From assembly GCA_051866775.1 (NCBI GenBank), contig JBJDXR010000044.1, forward strand, positions 1 to 26,483: a DNA stretch of 26,483 nucleotides, given 5' to 3'. This stretch comes from RUG626 sp051866775 (GTDB lineage: Bacteria; Bacillota; Clostridia; Oscillospirales; Oscillospiraceae). A program made the translations under genes and the position numbers. This document shows positions 1-7,353 of the stretch, piece by piece (positions within the stretch are counted from its first letter, which is position 1; the number at the start of each line of letters is the position of its first letter). The notes under the pieces are model-generated. The model was not told the origin of the DNA, did not search any database, and saw only the letters and a list, made by a program, of their open reading frames with translations.

Positions 1-1
1 T

Positions 2-526
2 ACACTTCCAAGTATTGTAGCCCTTGCAGTTCCCTCTGTAGTTCAGCAGGGCACTTATACCTGCTGGGCCGCCTGCGTAACCTCTATCGCTAATTATTAT
101 GGACAGAATAAAACCGAAAGTGATGTATGGGCATATGCAGGAATCACCAATGGCAATAGTTCGACTGCCGCCAAAACCGCAACTTATGCCGCCAGTGTTC
201 TGAGCAGTTCAAGTTTTGGCTCTCTCGATTACGGAAAGTACGGAAACAGTGGTAATTTTTATGACAACATGTACTTGGAAAATGTTATAACAGAAACGTA
301 CTATAATAGCAGCCCAATATTTGCTGTATTTCAAGGCAGCTCTGCAGTCGGCCATGCTGTCGTAATCCGCGGGTATGTTACGTCAGATACAATAAATACC
401 ATCGTCTATATGGATCCGGATTCGGGTAGCTTTAAGGCGAGCACCGTTACGACTTCAAGCAAAATGACCATTGTCGTATCGGGTGAAACGTATAATTTCA
501 ACCGTGGTTTTGCAGTATACGGCTGA
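2..526 (+). CDS. Papain-like cysteine peptidase (C39/C70-like), 5' end missing
   Basis: The frame is open from the window edge to the TGA at 524-526, so the start lies upstream; about 174 residues are visible. They carry the papain-fold order of catalytic signals: a Gln-rich stretch then Cys in TCWAAC (about residue 21), His in the VGHAVVIRGY block, and Asp in MDPDSG. This matches the family layout of C39-like/AvrRpt2-like domains, where Cys, His and Asp form the catalytic site. The Ser/Thr/Tyr/Gly-rich composition fits an exported protein, but the signal peptide would be outside the window. The substrate cannot be told. The next gene begins about 24 bases downstream, so the two are probably co-transcribed. 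Confident in the fold, not in the exact family. Confidence 0.75.
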   Translation, partial: TLPSIVALAVPSVVQQGTYTCWAACVTSIANYYGQNKTESDVWAYAGITNGNSSTAAKTATYAASVLSSSSFGSLDYGKYGNSGNFYDNMYLENVITETYYNSSPIFAVFQGSSAVGHAVVIRGYVTSDTINTIVYMDPDSGSFKASTVTTSSKMTIVVSGETYNFNRGFAVYG

Positions 527-537
527 AAACAGAAAGC

Positions 538-542
538 GAGGG
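538..542 (+). promoter_or_regulatory. Ribosome binding site GAGGG ahead of a possible ATA start
   Basis: GAGGG lies seven bases before ATA at 550, exactly where an initiation codon is expected. No ATG, GTG or TTG exists in the frame until 616, which falls inside the membrane segment. The site therefore supports initiation at or near 550. Confidence 0.45.
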
Positions 543-549
543 TAAGGTT

Positions 550-1263
550 ATAAATAAAGGAAAGAAAAAAGCAGTTATAATAACCTGCGCTGTTGCTGCC
601 GTCGTTATCCTTGCCGTGGCAGTCTGGCTGCTTTGCTGTACGCCGAAATTGGTTGGAGGCGAGCTGTACACAGGGGATTTTAAAGACGGGTTTACAATTT
701 ATTTTGAAGAAGCACATGATGGCGGGAACAGTTCACAGGATGGCTTATACGAGGAGCTTCACGTTGTTTGGCGCGCAGTGGACCAGAGCACAGCCGACGA
801 TGTATATCAGCTATGCCGCTCTATCCAATCCTATAGAAAATACGACAGCGGTATTGACCTGTTGATCGGCGGTGCAACTGCAGATTTTACCTTTCATCAT
901 TTGCCGACAATCTACATATCTGCCGGAGACGCCGGCTACAGAATAGAGCTGATAAACAGACAGGAATTGGAACAGGAAGGGTGGCCATATCAGATTTTTA
1001 CTGAAATCGACGGACCGGTTATTCGGTTTTACCGTATTGATATGACCCTCAAGCCGGAGGATGTAAGCGAGCTTGAATTCCTTATGACCGCATACGACAT
1101 GTTTATCGACGATGGAGCGGAAATTAGCGAAGGCTGGTACTCAACAATGACACAGGACAGTTATGATGAGCTGCTTAATATGCTGCCCATCATACAACCC
1201 GGCGATGACAGTCTAAGTTTATGGCACATGGCAGGTATTGTAGCAGACGGAGTTTTGCAGTAA
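550..1263 (+). CDS. Uncharacterised membrane-anchored protein, apparent non-canonical start
   Basis: About 237 residues if read from ATA at 550. The N-terminus is basic (NKGKKK) and followed by one hydrophobic segment (about residues 8-29, ending WLLCC), then a soluble acidic domain rich in Tyr, Asp and Glu. It is most likely a single-pass protein with the domain outside, or a lipoprotein-like form given the CC pair. The first standard start in the frame is GTG at 616, inside the hydrophobic segment with no ribosome site, which would destroy the anchor. ATA at 550 behind GAGGG is the best-placed initiation point; CTG at 523 is another option. I do not recognise the outer domain. It follows the peptidase by about 24 bases and ends before a hairpin terminator. 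Confidence 0.6.
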   Translation: MNKGKKKAVIITCAVAAVVILAVAVWLLCCTPKLVGGELYTGDFKDGFTIYFEEAHDGGNSSQDGLYEELHVVWRAVDQSTADDVYQLCRSIQSYRKYDSGIDLLIGGATADFTFHHLPTIYISAGDAGYRIELINRQELEQEGWPYQIFTEIDGPVIRFYRIDMTLKPEDVSELEFLMTAYDMFIDDGAEISEGWYSTMTQDSYDELLNMLPIIQPGDDSLSLWHMAGIVADGVLQ

Positions 1264-1269
1264 ACGGGC

Positions 1270-1311
1270 AATCCGGAGCTATGCTGTCCCACAGTCAACG
1301 CTCCGGATTTT
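1270..1311 (+). terminator. Hairpin terminator after the first gene pair
   Basis: Ten-base arms AATCCGGAGC (1270-1279) and GCTCCGGATT (1300-1309) pair perfectly. A small CTGT/ACAG stem sits in the loop, and a short T run follows. It probably ends the peptidase/anchored-protein transcript. Confidence 0.6.
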
Positions 1312-1375
1312 CCTGTAATTCTGTTTACTCGTATATTCAGTATCTACTTTTTTATGAAAGGCTGGTTATTTCACC

Positions 1376-1822
1376 GTGAAGGCTGGAACAGCTAAATATT
1401 GGTACATCGGAATTGCGGCTGTATTTATTATTGCTATCGTTATAGCGGCAGTATTATTTTATGATGGCACAACAGTATCTTTATCCGATATCAATGCCGC
1501 AAAGGAAATCGAGCAAAATGGGTATTCCTATTCCCTGCTTGTCGATTATGCGCAGGAGCTGGGATGCGACATAAAAATAAAGCAGAAAAACGCCGGGAAA
1601 ATCGACGGTGAGAAATTAGTTGAGTACAACTACGAGCTCAAAAGGGATGGAGAGCTTCTCGGATCATTATCAGTTGCGCTGCGCGACGGCGAGGTTGCCG
1701 TCACGACGTGCGATCAAATATTCAACAACATATCCGACGGTCAAAAAGGATACATCGTTGTTGACGGGAATGTCTATGTTTTAACGCAGGCTTTTGCGCT
1801 GGCGCTTAACAATAAGGTGTGA
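1376..1822 (+). CDS. Uncharacterised single-pass membrane protein, 148 aa
   Basis: A GTG start gives a protein with a hydrophobic segment at about residues 10-28 (after KYWYIG) and a soluble domain of about 118 residues, mixed charge with several Lys/Asp/Glu stretches and two Cys. The expected topology is N-in with the domain outside. AAAGG at 1357-1361 is farther from the GTG (14 bases) than ideal, so the start is moderately supported; no other start in frame keeps the membrane segment. No family is recognised. It resembles its upstream neighbour in plan (short anchor plus small outer domain), not obviously in sequence. Confidence 0.6.
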   Translation: MKAGTAKYWYIGIAAVFIIAIVIAAVLFYDGTTVSLSDINAAKEIEQNGYSYSLLVDYAQELGCDIKIKQKNAGKIDGEKLVEYNYELKRDGELLGSLSVALRDGEVAVTTCDQIFNNISDGQKGYIVVDGNVYVLTQAFALALNNKV

Positions 1823-1870
1823 GTATACAAATATGCGCGCGCCTGCAAATCAATTTAAGGGGGGTGTATT

Positions 1871-2365
1871 ATGAGCACAGCAAAAAAAGTAAGGACTGTC
1901 CTTACGCTCAGCGTTATCACGGCGCTTATAATCGTCGGGGTCACCATCGCCCTGTCCGTGGCAAACTCCGCCGAACATTCGCTTTTTTATCAGATGGCCC
2001 TCGGCAAGGCGGAGCTTCAGGAAAAATGGAGCAATATGGGCGATACGCGCGCGGCGTTCCAGCGGATCGTCACTTGGGGGCTGCCGGCTTTGGCGCTGGT
2101 CTACCAGCTGCTGCTGGCCATTCTGTGCCGTGAGGCAAAGCCGCTCATGCTTAGATCAGGGCTGTCCCTGCTGATAGCGTGGCTTGTAGGAGCAGGCGCG
2201 GCGCTGGCGATAACTTACGCGGTTTTGGGCTATAACGACGCCGACACATACCTGTATCTTGCGCGCGGGGCCGTACGTACCGCTATCGTATGGGCGGTGA
2301 CGGCAGTGCTGTACTGGCTGCTATGCGCACTATTAAAGAAGAAAAACAGCGCTGAAGCGCAGTAA
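1871..2365 (+). CDS. Uncharacterised four-helix membrane protein, 164 aa
   Basis: The ATG at 1871 follows a strong AAGGGGGG ribosome site. The protein shows four hydrophobic segments: about 10-30, 67-86, 95-119 and 134-153. An extracytoplasmic loop of about 35 residues lies between the first two, and the C-terminus is basic (LLKKKNSAEAQ). The layout resembles small integral membrane proteins of unknown role in Clostridia. The gene starts 48 bases after the previous stop and is followed by two hairpins, so it is probably the last gene of the group. No catalytic motif is visible, so I assign no function. Confidence 0.65.
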   Translation: MSTAKKVRTVLTLSVITALIIVGVTIALSVANSAEHSLFYQMALGKAELQEKWSNMGDTRAAFQRIVTWGLPALALVYQLLLAILCREAKPLMLRSGLSLLIAWLVGAGAALAITYAVLGYNDADTYLYLARGAVRTAIVWAVTAVLYWLLCALLKKKNSAEAQ

Positions 2366-2370
2366 AATAC

Positions 2371-2399
2371 ATGGCCGTGTCCGGGCGGGACACGGCCAT
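2371..2399 (+). terminator. Stem-loop after the four-helix membrane gene
   Basis: Twelve-base arms ATGGCCGTGTCC (2371-2382) and GGACACGGCCAT (2388-2399) pair perfectly across a five-base loop. The T run afterwards is poor, so it may stabilise the 3' end rather than terminate fully. Confidence 0.5.
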
Positions 2400-2492
2400 T
2401 AAAATATGCCGGCTAAAGCGCCTGCCAGACAGGTGACGAAAAGGTCAATTTCATTGCGCAGAGGTCGGCGTATTTAAAATAAGTTAACTATT

Positions 2493-2536
2493 AACAGCCC
2501 CCGGCAAGGTTATCTTGCCGGGGGCTGTTATTTTTC
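2493..2536 (+). terminator. Strong terminator between convergent genes
   Basis: Sixteen-base arms AACAGCCCCCGGCAAG (2493-2508) and CTTGCCGGGGGCTGTT (2514-2529) pair perfectly and are followed by ATTTTT on the + strand. It can serve the + strand genes and, as a stem without a strong T run, also the 3' end of the convergent minus-strand gene. Confidence 0.8.
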
Positions 2537-2551
2537 TGAATTTTATGACCT

Positions 2552-3979
2552 CTATCCCCTCTCTAGAAGGTCATAATATTCGCCATACAAATTATATGTC
2601 GTATAGTTCTGGATCCTGTCATGATAGTCATAGCTTCCGCTCAGCAGATGCTCTATCGGGTCCTGATACGGCAGAATGAACGGGCTGCTCCGGTGGAAAT
2701 AGTCAAGGTTTCCGCATCCAACTGCGAGGCCAATCAGAGAATATTTGCCGCTGTACATGACATATCCCCGCTGGCGCTCAGCTCCAAAGGGGAAGCACAC
2801 CTCCCCCAGTATCATATTGCTCGTGCTGCTGCCGAAGAACATACTGGATTTTGTGGTGAGGCCGCAGGATAGCTCAGGGATCTCTGATACATATTCAATA
2901 CCATTCTTTTCATAAAGCAATTCTCCGCCCACCAGCCGGATATCATCGGAGTTACTGTCTGTCCAGATATTGAAGCCGTCACCCCAGTATGCCCCGCCGG
3001 AGAGCCATTCAAAATACTGTACGACATATACCGTTTTTTCAGGAATCTCGATGTACACCGTGTCCATGCGAATGTTCGTCCCGTCCCCCTCGGCGGTATC
3101 ATGGCGGTCAAAGGACATATTCTCCGTATTCCAGGAGACCTTCACCGCCCCGGTGAGATTAGTCAGCTCATCCTCCGGTATGCAGGAGAGTATATCCTCC
3201 GGAAAGCCCAGCTCCGCAAGCTCCTCACGCAGCTCCGTCCACGCCGGCTCCTGCCATGCCACGGCCGCAGGTACTTTGTGGCACGCAAAGAAAGTACAGA
3301 TCAGAACCGACATGAAAAACACCGCGATGTAGACAATAACCGTTGGGATATCCCCTAGCCGCACCGGCGCGATCCTGAAGGCATATCCCGTCTCGCCAAG
3401 GCTTTTTGCAAGTTTTCTCAAGGAAACTATGATCACGATGTAGCATATCATCAGGAGCCAGCCCAAAGCTCCAAGCTCTCCGTTCTGATTTATGAGTGCC
3501 AGCACGATTATCATTATGTTGGCGAAAATAAGCCACGATATCGAGGAGGTATTCGGCTCAGCGCCGGTCTTTTCAAACACCTGTCTTAAGCCGCTTCTTA
3601 GCACCACAAGCTGCGAGACTGTGATGAGAACCATAAAAACCGTCAAATAAACCTGAGCGCCGCTTTCTATATAGGGCTCAAGGGCACTTAGCAGTAAAAA
3701 CGCCGCGCACCTCACAGCGGCCATCACCCACGCGGCCTTTAACGCGCCGTTCTCGCGTCTTAAGGACCTGAAGCCTATATACATAAGAGCCATTCCCAGC
3801 GCAGGGAGTATATATTGGAGGTAAAGGAAATTTAGCGTTATTGAGGTGAGCAATATCCCCCAGATTATGAGCATTATCGGCCTGTGCCATGGGTTAATTT
3901 CAAAAAGCAGCTCATCATCTAAGCTGTCCGGAAGCTCCTCAAGGAGGCTGTCAAGATTTTCATCTTCGCGCTTATTCAT
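2552..3979 (-). CDS. Polytopic membrane protein, likely anti-sigma/sensor partner of the ECF sigma factor
   Basis: 475 residues from ATG at 3979. A GTG nine bases upstream (3988) touches the AGGAGG at 3989-3994, whereas the ATG is eight bases from it, so the ATG is chosen. A short acidic cytoplasmic tail (about 30 residues, NLDSLLEELPDSL) precedes about seven hydrophobic segments (between about residues 35 and 235). An outer domain of about 240 residues, rich in Trp, Tyr, Asp and Gly, follows. The gene overlaps the end of the sigma gene by 8 bases, so translation is probably coupled. The overlap with an ECF sigma factor and the cytoplasmic tail followed by membrane and outer domains fit an anti-sigma regulator. 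That is inference from context; no RsiW-type zinc motif is seen. Confidence 0.6.
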   Translation of the reverse strand: MNKREDENLDSLLEELPDSLDDELLFEINPWHRPIMLIIWGILLTSITLNFLYLQYILPALGMALMYIGFRSLRRENGALKAAWVMAAVRCAAFLLLSALEPYIESGAQVYLTVFMVLITVSQLVVLRSGLRQVFEKTGAEPNTSSISWLIFANIMIIVLALINQNGELGALGWLLMICYIVIIVSLRKLAKSLGETGYAFRIAPVRLGDIPTVIVYIAVFFMSVLICTFFACHKVPAAVAWQEPAWTELREELAELGFPEDILSCIPEDELTNLTGAVKVSWNTENMSFDRHDTAEGDGTNIRMDTVYIEIPEKTVYVVQYFEWLSGGAYWGDGFNIWTDSNSDDIRLVGGELLYEKNGIEYVSEIPELSCGLTTKSSMFFGSSTSNMILGEVCFPFGAERQRGYVMYSGKYSLIGLAVGCGNLDYFHRSSPFILPYQDPIEHLLSGSYDYHDRIQNYTTYNLYGEYYDLLERG

Positions 3980-4502
3980 CAATCTCACCTCCTATGAGCT
4001 TTCTGAGCTTCCTGCGCAGACGGTAGAGCCGCCCCTCAACCGCCTTTTCCGTTAAGCCCAGCTCCGCCGCGATCTGAGCTGTGGACTGGAGATAGTAATA
4101 TTTCCTGTAAATAAGTATTCGTTCGCCGGGCGGCAGGCTCTTCATCGCCCGGTGGAGCGCGCAAAGACGTTCTCTTCGCAACACCTCGCTCTCCGGGGAC
4201 GGAACTGCTCCGTCATAATCGCCAAGCGGCGCATCGGCGCTCTTTGTCTTTCTCCGTCTGTCAATGGCCACATTTCGGGCAACGGTGGTTAACCACGGCT
4301 TAAAGCTGCCGTTTTGCAGGGAAAACCTGTCAATACTGTCCCATATTTTGACATACACGTCATTAAGGCACTCCTCGGCATCCCTGGGATCGCTTATTAT
4401 TCCTGACACGATATACCTGAGGAGCGCTCCGTATCTAATTTTTAAAAGCTTCAGCCCGTTTGCGTCCCGCTTATAAAGCAGGGACAGCATATCATCAACC
4501 AC
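3972..4502 (-). CDS. ECF-type RNA polymerase sigma factor
   Basis: 176 residues from a GTG start seven bases after GGAGG. Region 2 occupies about residues 10-85, with the core-binding block around DAEECLNDVYVKIWDSI and the promoter-melting stretch PWLTTVARNVAIDRRRK. Region 4 occupies about 110-165, with a helix-turn-helix in STAQIAAELGLTEKAVEGRLYRLRRKLRK. Region 1 and region 3 are absent, as is normal for group 4 sigma factors. The gene leads a two-gene unit with the membrane protein that overlaps its 3' end, the usual arrangement for a sigma factor held by a membrane partner. The signal and target promoters are unknown. An AT-rich stretch at 4510-4540 probably holds its promoter. Confidence 0.9.
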   Translation of the reverse strand: MVDDMLSLLYKRDANGLKLLKIRYGALLRYIVSGIISDPRDAEECLNDVYVKIWDSIDRFSLQNGSFKPWLTTVARNVAIDRRRKTKSADAPLGDYDGAVPSPESEVLRRERLCALHRAMKSLPPGERILIYRKYYYLQSTAQIAAELGLTEKAVEGRLYRLRRKLRKLIGGEIDE

Positions 4503-4572
4503 GCTCTCACCTCCATCCGGCCCTCTATTTTATAATACGTTATTTTAAGGAAAATCCCATGTTTTTTCTCGG

Positions 4573-4605
4573 AAAAAAAGCGGCATGGTCACCCATGCCG
4601 CTTTT
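4573..4605 (-). terminator. Terminator of the hom-lysC unit
   Basis: On the minus strand, arms AGCGGCATGG and CCATGCCGCT pair across a four-base loop and are followed by seven T residues. It lies 16 bases past the lysC stop, a typical intrinsic terminator. Confidence 0.8.
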
Positions 4606-4620
4606 GATATGTAGCGTTTT

Positions 4621-5829
4621 TTAATCTCCAAAAAACTTGTCGTGGATGGCCTGGACCGCCTTGTCGGCGTCATCCTCGTCAACCAAAACGGAGACCTTTA
4701 TCTCGCTGGTGGAGATCATTTGGATGTTCACCTTCTTAGAGGCGAGCGCGTCAAACATCACAACTGCGATGCCCGAATTCATGAGCATACCGGATCCGAC
4801 AATGCTTACCTTTGCGACGTGAGTATCCACACTGATGGCTTCATAGCCGATCGCGTCCTTGTATTCGTTAAGCGCCTGCTCTGCTGTCTCGGCGTCATTA
4901 CGGCCGACAGTAAAGGTGATATCCTGAGTGTTATCGCGGGCAAGCGACTGAATTATGATGTCAACATTTATCTTTTTTGCAGCCAGAACGTGGAATATCC
5001 TGAACGCAATGCCCGGCTCATCCTTTATACCTACAAGAGTCAAACGTGCAACATTCACGTCCTTAGCAACTCCGCTAACATTTGCCTGTTCCAATTTTTT
5101 GACCTCCCTGACTTTTGTTCCCGGTAATCTTTCGTAGCTTGAAAGGACCTCAAGGTCCACATTATATCTCTTTGCCATCTCGACGGAGCGGTTATGCAGG
5201 ACCTTTGCCCCCATGGATGCAAGCTCCAGCATCTCGTCAAAAGTTATCTCGTTGAGTTTCTTTGCTCCCTTGACTTTATTGGGGTCGGCAGTGTATACGC
5301 CGTCGACGTCGGTATATATCTGGCACAGGTCCGCATGCATCACCGCCGCAATAGCGACAGCCGAGGTGTCTGATCCGCCGCGTCCGAGGGTAGTTATATC
5401 GTCGTACTTATTTATTCCCTGAAAGCCCGTTACAAGTACAACACGCCGCGCGTCAAGCTCCTTACGGATACGCTCTGAGCCAACGCCCTTTATCGAGGCG
5501 TTCGAGTAGTTTGAGTTCGTCCTGAACTCCACCTGCCAGCCGGTGAGAGATACCGCCGGGATGCCCATGCTCTCCAGCATCATCGCGCACAGTGCCACCG
5601 ACTGCTGCTCCCCTGTTGAAAGGAGCATATCCATCTCCCTCTTTGACGGACGGGGATTGTACTCGAGGGCTTTCGCGATCAGGCCGTCGGTAGTTTTCCC
5701 CTGTGCCGAAAGTACGACTATCACGTCATTTCCAGCCCTATAGGTATCGGCGATTATTCCCGCAACGCGTCTTACCTTTTCGACGTCCGCCACGGAGCTG
5801 CCGCCAAATTTTTGAACTATGAGTGCCAT
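4621..5829 (-). CDS. lysC: Aspartate kinase (monofunctional)
   Basis: Phosphorylates aspartate with ATP, the first committed step toward lysine, threonine and methionine. The 402-residue protein has the N-terminal kinase signature KFGGSSVA (residues 7-14), the ITTLGRGGSDTSAVA aspartate/ATP block (about 145-160) and YTDVDGVYTADP. Two C-terminal ACT regulatory domains follow (about 265-335 and 340-402), including the MISTSEIKVSVLV stretch typical of feedback-regulated enzymes. The length matches single-function Gram-positive aspartokinases. The start follows GGAGGAGA. It lies 70 bases downstream of hom on the same strand and ends at a clear terminator, so the two form one unit. Which amino acid inhibits it cannot be read from sequence alone. 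Confidence 0.97.
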   Translation of the reverse strand: MALIVQKFGGSSVADVEKVRRVAGIIADTYRAGNDVIVVLSAQGKTTDGLIAKALEYNPRPSKREMDMLLSTGEQQSVALCAMMLESMGIPAVSLTGWQVEFRTNSNYSNASIKGVGSERIRKELDARRVVLVTGFQGINKYDDITTLGRGGSDTSAVAIAAVMHADLCQIYTDVDGVYTADPNKVKGAKKLNEITFDEMLELASMGAKVLHNRSVEMAKRYNVDLEVLSSYERLPGTKVREVKKLEQANVSGVAKDVNVARLTLVGIKDEPGIAFRIFHVLAAKKINVDIIIQSLARDNTQDITFTVGRNDAETAEQALNEYKDAIGYEAISVDTHVAKVSIVGSGMLMNSGIAVVMFDALASKKVNIQMISTSEIKVSVLVDEDDADKAVQAIHDKFFGD

Positions 5830-5899
5830 TCTGGTCTCCTCCGATTTATGTTTATAAAACTGATCCTAGGGTCAAATGTGTCATCACACCATAATATGC

Positions 5900-7123
5900 T
5901 CAGCCGAGTATTCTGAACATAGACCGAATATCCATTCCCTCAAGACGCTCTGTAAGCTCTTTTCCCGTCATAGGCTCGGTGGCGAAGGCGTATTCCTCCG
6001 GACCGGCGCCGGGGTACTCGCCCGGATAGCTTATGAGCCTGAGATTGCCGAAGGCCTTCCCTATCTGCTCAAGTCCTGAGCCTGTACGCACATACCAGCG
6101 CATACGTACATCAGAGGCGTCAACCACATAGTCCTCAGCGCTCTCGTCCCAGCCCATGTACTTACGGGCCTTCATATGCTTCACGGCGTCAATCACGTCC
6201 GCCACAACCGCGCTGGCGGTTGGGCGTTTGCCCGCGCCTGCGCCATAGAACATACACTCGCCGAGGGCGTTGCCGTGCACTACTATGCCGTTCATCACTC
6301 CATCTACGTTTGAAAGAAGGCTAGTCTTACTTATAAGATGCGGAGCAACGTAAGCGGTTATGTGCTCCTTATCAAGCCTATAGGCCCTGCCCAGAAGCTT
6401 GATCTTATACCCCAGCCTGCGGGCATACTCAACATCGGCAAGGGTAACGCCTTTAATACCCTGAACACTAATTTTGTCCGGGTCGACGCTCTGTCCAAAG
6501 CACAGGTCGGCAAGAATGCATATCTTCCTGGCGGCGTCATATCCTTCAATATCGGCGGTTGGGTCAGCCTCCGCATAGCCCAGGTTCTGCGCATCTTTAA
6601 GTGCAGCGGAAAAATCCGCCCCCTCCGCTATCATCTGGGTGAGAATATAGTTTGTCGTGCCGTTTAAAATGCCATAAATCTCATCGATCTCGTTGGCGGT
6701 AAGGCACTGGGTGATGGGACGGATAATGGGTATACCGCCGCCTACGCTTGCCTCAAAGAGATAGTTAACGTTCTTCTCCTTCGCTATGCTTATAAGCTCA
6801 TATCCCTTTGTTGCCACAAGCTCCTTATTTGAGGTGACAACGCTTTTTCCGGCAAGCAGACAGCGCTTTGTAAACTCATAGGCGATCTTCGCGCCGCCTA
6901 TAGTCTCAACCACGACCTTTACCTCAGGGTCGTTTTCCACAACGGAAAAATCGTGGGTAATCAAATCGGCAAACGGACTGTCCGGAAAATCACGAACGTC
7001 CACTATGTGCTTGACGCGGATCTCCTCAGCGGCGTTGTGAGCTATGCTTACGGCGTTTTCTCTGATGACCTCCGCAACGCCGGAGCCTACAGTGCCGAAG
7101 CCTAGTATGGCTATATTTACCAT
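5900..7123 (-). CDS. hom: Homoserine dehydrogenase
   Basis: Reduces aspartate-4-semialdehyde to homoserine using NAD(P)H. The Rossmann nucleotide-binding motif ILGFGTVGSGV lies at residues 6-16. The substrate region includes the NGTTNYILTQM stretch (about 152-162) and the GYAEADPTADIEGYDAARK signature (about 178-196) with the catalytic Asp/Lys neighbourhood. At 407 residues it is slightly shorter than the usual 425-435 of ACT-containing enzymes. The C-terminal part (from about residue 335) looks like a reduced ACT-type region. The start follows AGAGGAATTC. It leads the hom-lysC unit; no thrB or thrC is nearby. Upstream is an AT-rich spacer shared with the divergent YtvI-like gene. Confidence 0.96.
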   Translation of the reverse strand: MVNIAILGFGTVGSGVAEVIRENAVSIAHNAAEEIRVKHIVDVRDFPDSPFADLITHDFSVVENDPEVKVVVETIGGAKIAYEFTKRCLLAGKSVVTSNKELVATKGYELISIAKEKNVNYLFEASVGGGIPIIRPITQCLTANEIDEIYGILNGTTNYILTQMIAEGADFSAALKDAQNLGYAEADPTADIEGYDAARKICILADLCFGQSVDPDKISVQGIKGVTLADVEYARRLGYKIKLLGRAYRLDKEHITAYVAPHLISKTSLLSNVDGVMNGIVVHGNALGECMFYGAGAGKRPTASAVVADVIDAVKHMKARKYMGWDESAEDYVVDASDVRMRWYVRTGSGLEQIGKAFGNLRLISYPGEYPGAGPEEYAFATEPMTGKELTERLEGMDIRSMFRILG

Positions 7124-7225
7124 ATGAATTCCTCTTCCTGATACGCATATATTTCCGGCACGTCAGTAAAAAATAACCTGCAGACCGGAGCGCCGATGAA
7201 CACTTTAATTTGTTGAATCAATTAA

Positions 7226-7240
7226 TTATATTATCACAGC
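7226..7240 (-). promoter_or_regulatory. Possible -10 region for hom-lysC
   Basis: On the minus strand the spacer contains TGTGATAATATAAT, which offers both an extended -10 (TG-N-GATAAT) and a perfect TATAAT (7231-7226). No good -35 box stands at the right distance, so the assignment is tentative. No riboswitch or T-box was recognised in this spacer. Confidence 0.3.
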
Positions 7241-7353
7241 ATCTCCATCCGCGCAATAAGTTAATTGACATATTAAAGTAGAATTTTGCGCTTTTTTGTC
7301 GGCAAAAAATAGATATTTCAACCATTTTAAAAAATTTTTATTGGAGGCGCCAT

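Noticed and set aside
2406..2477. 23-codon + strand frame starting MPAKAPARQ
   Set aside because: No ribosome site, very short, sits between terminators; more likely part of a repeat or chance.
7265..7270. TTGACA as a -35 box for the YtvI-like gene
   Set aside because: No -10 hexamer at 16-18 bases; the sequence there is GC-containing and off consensus.
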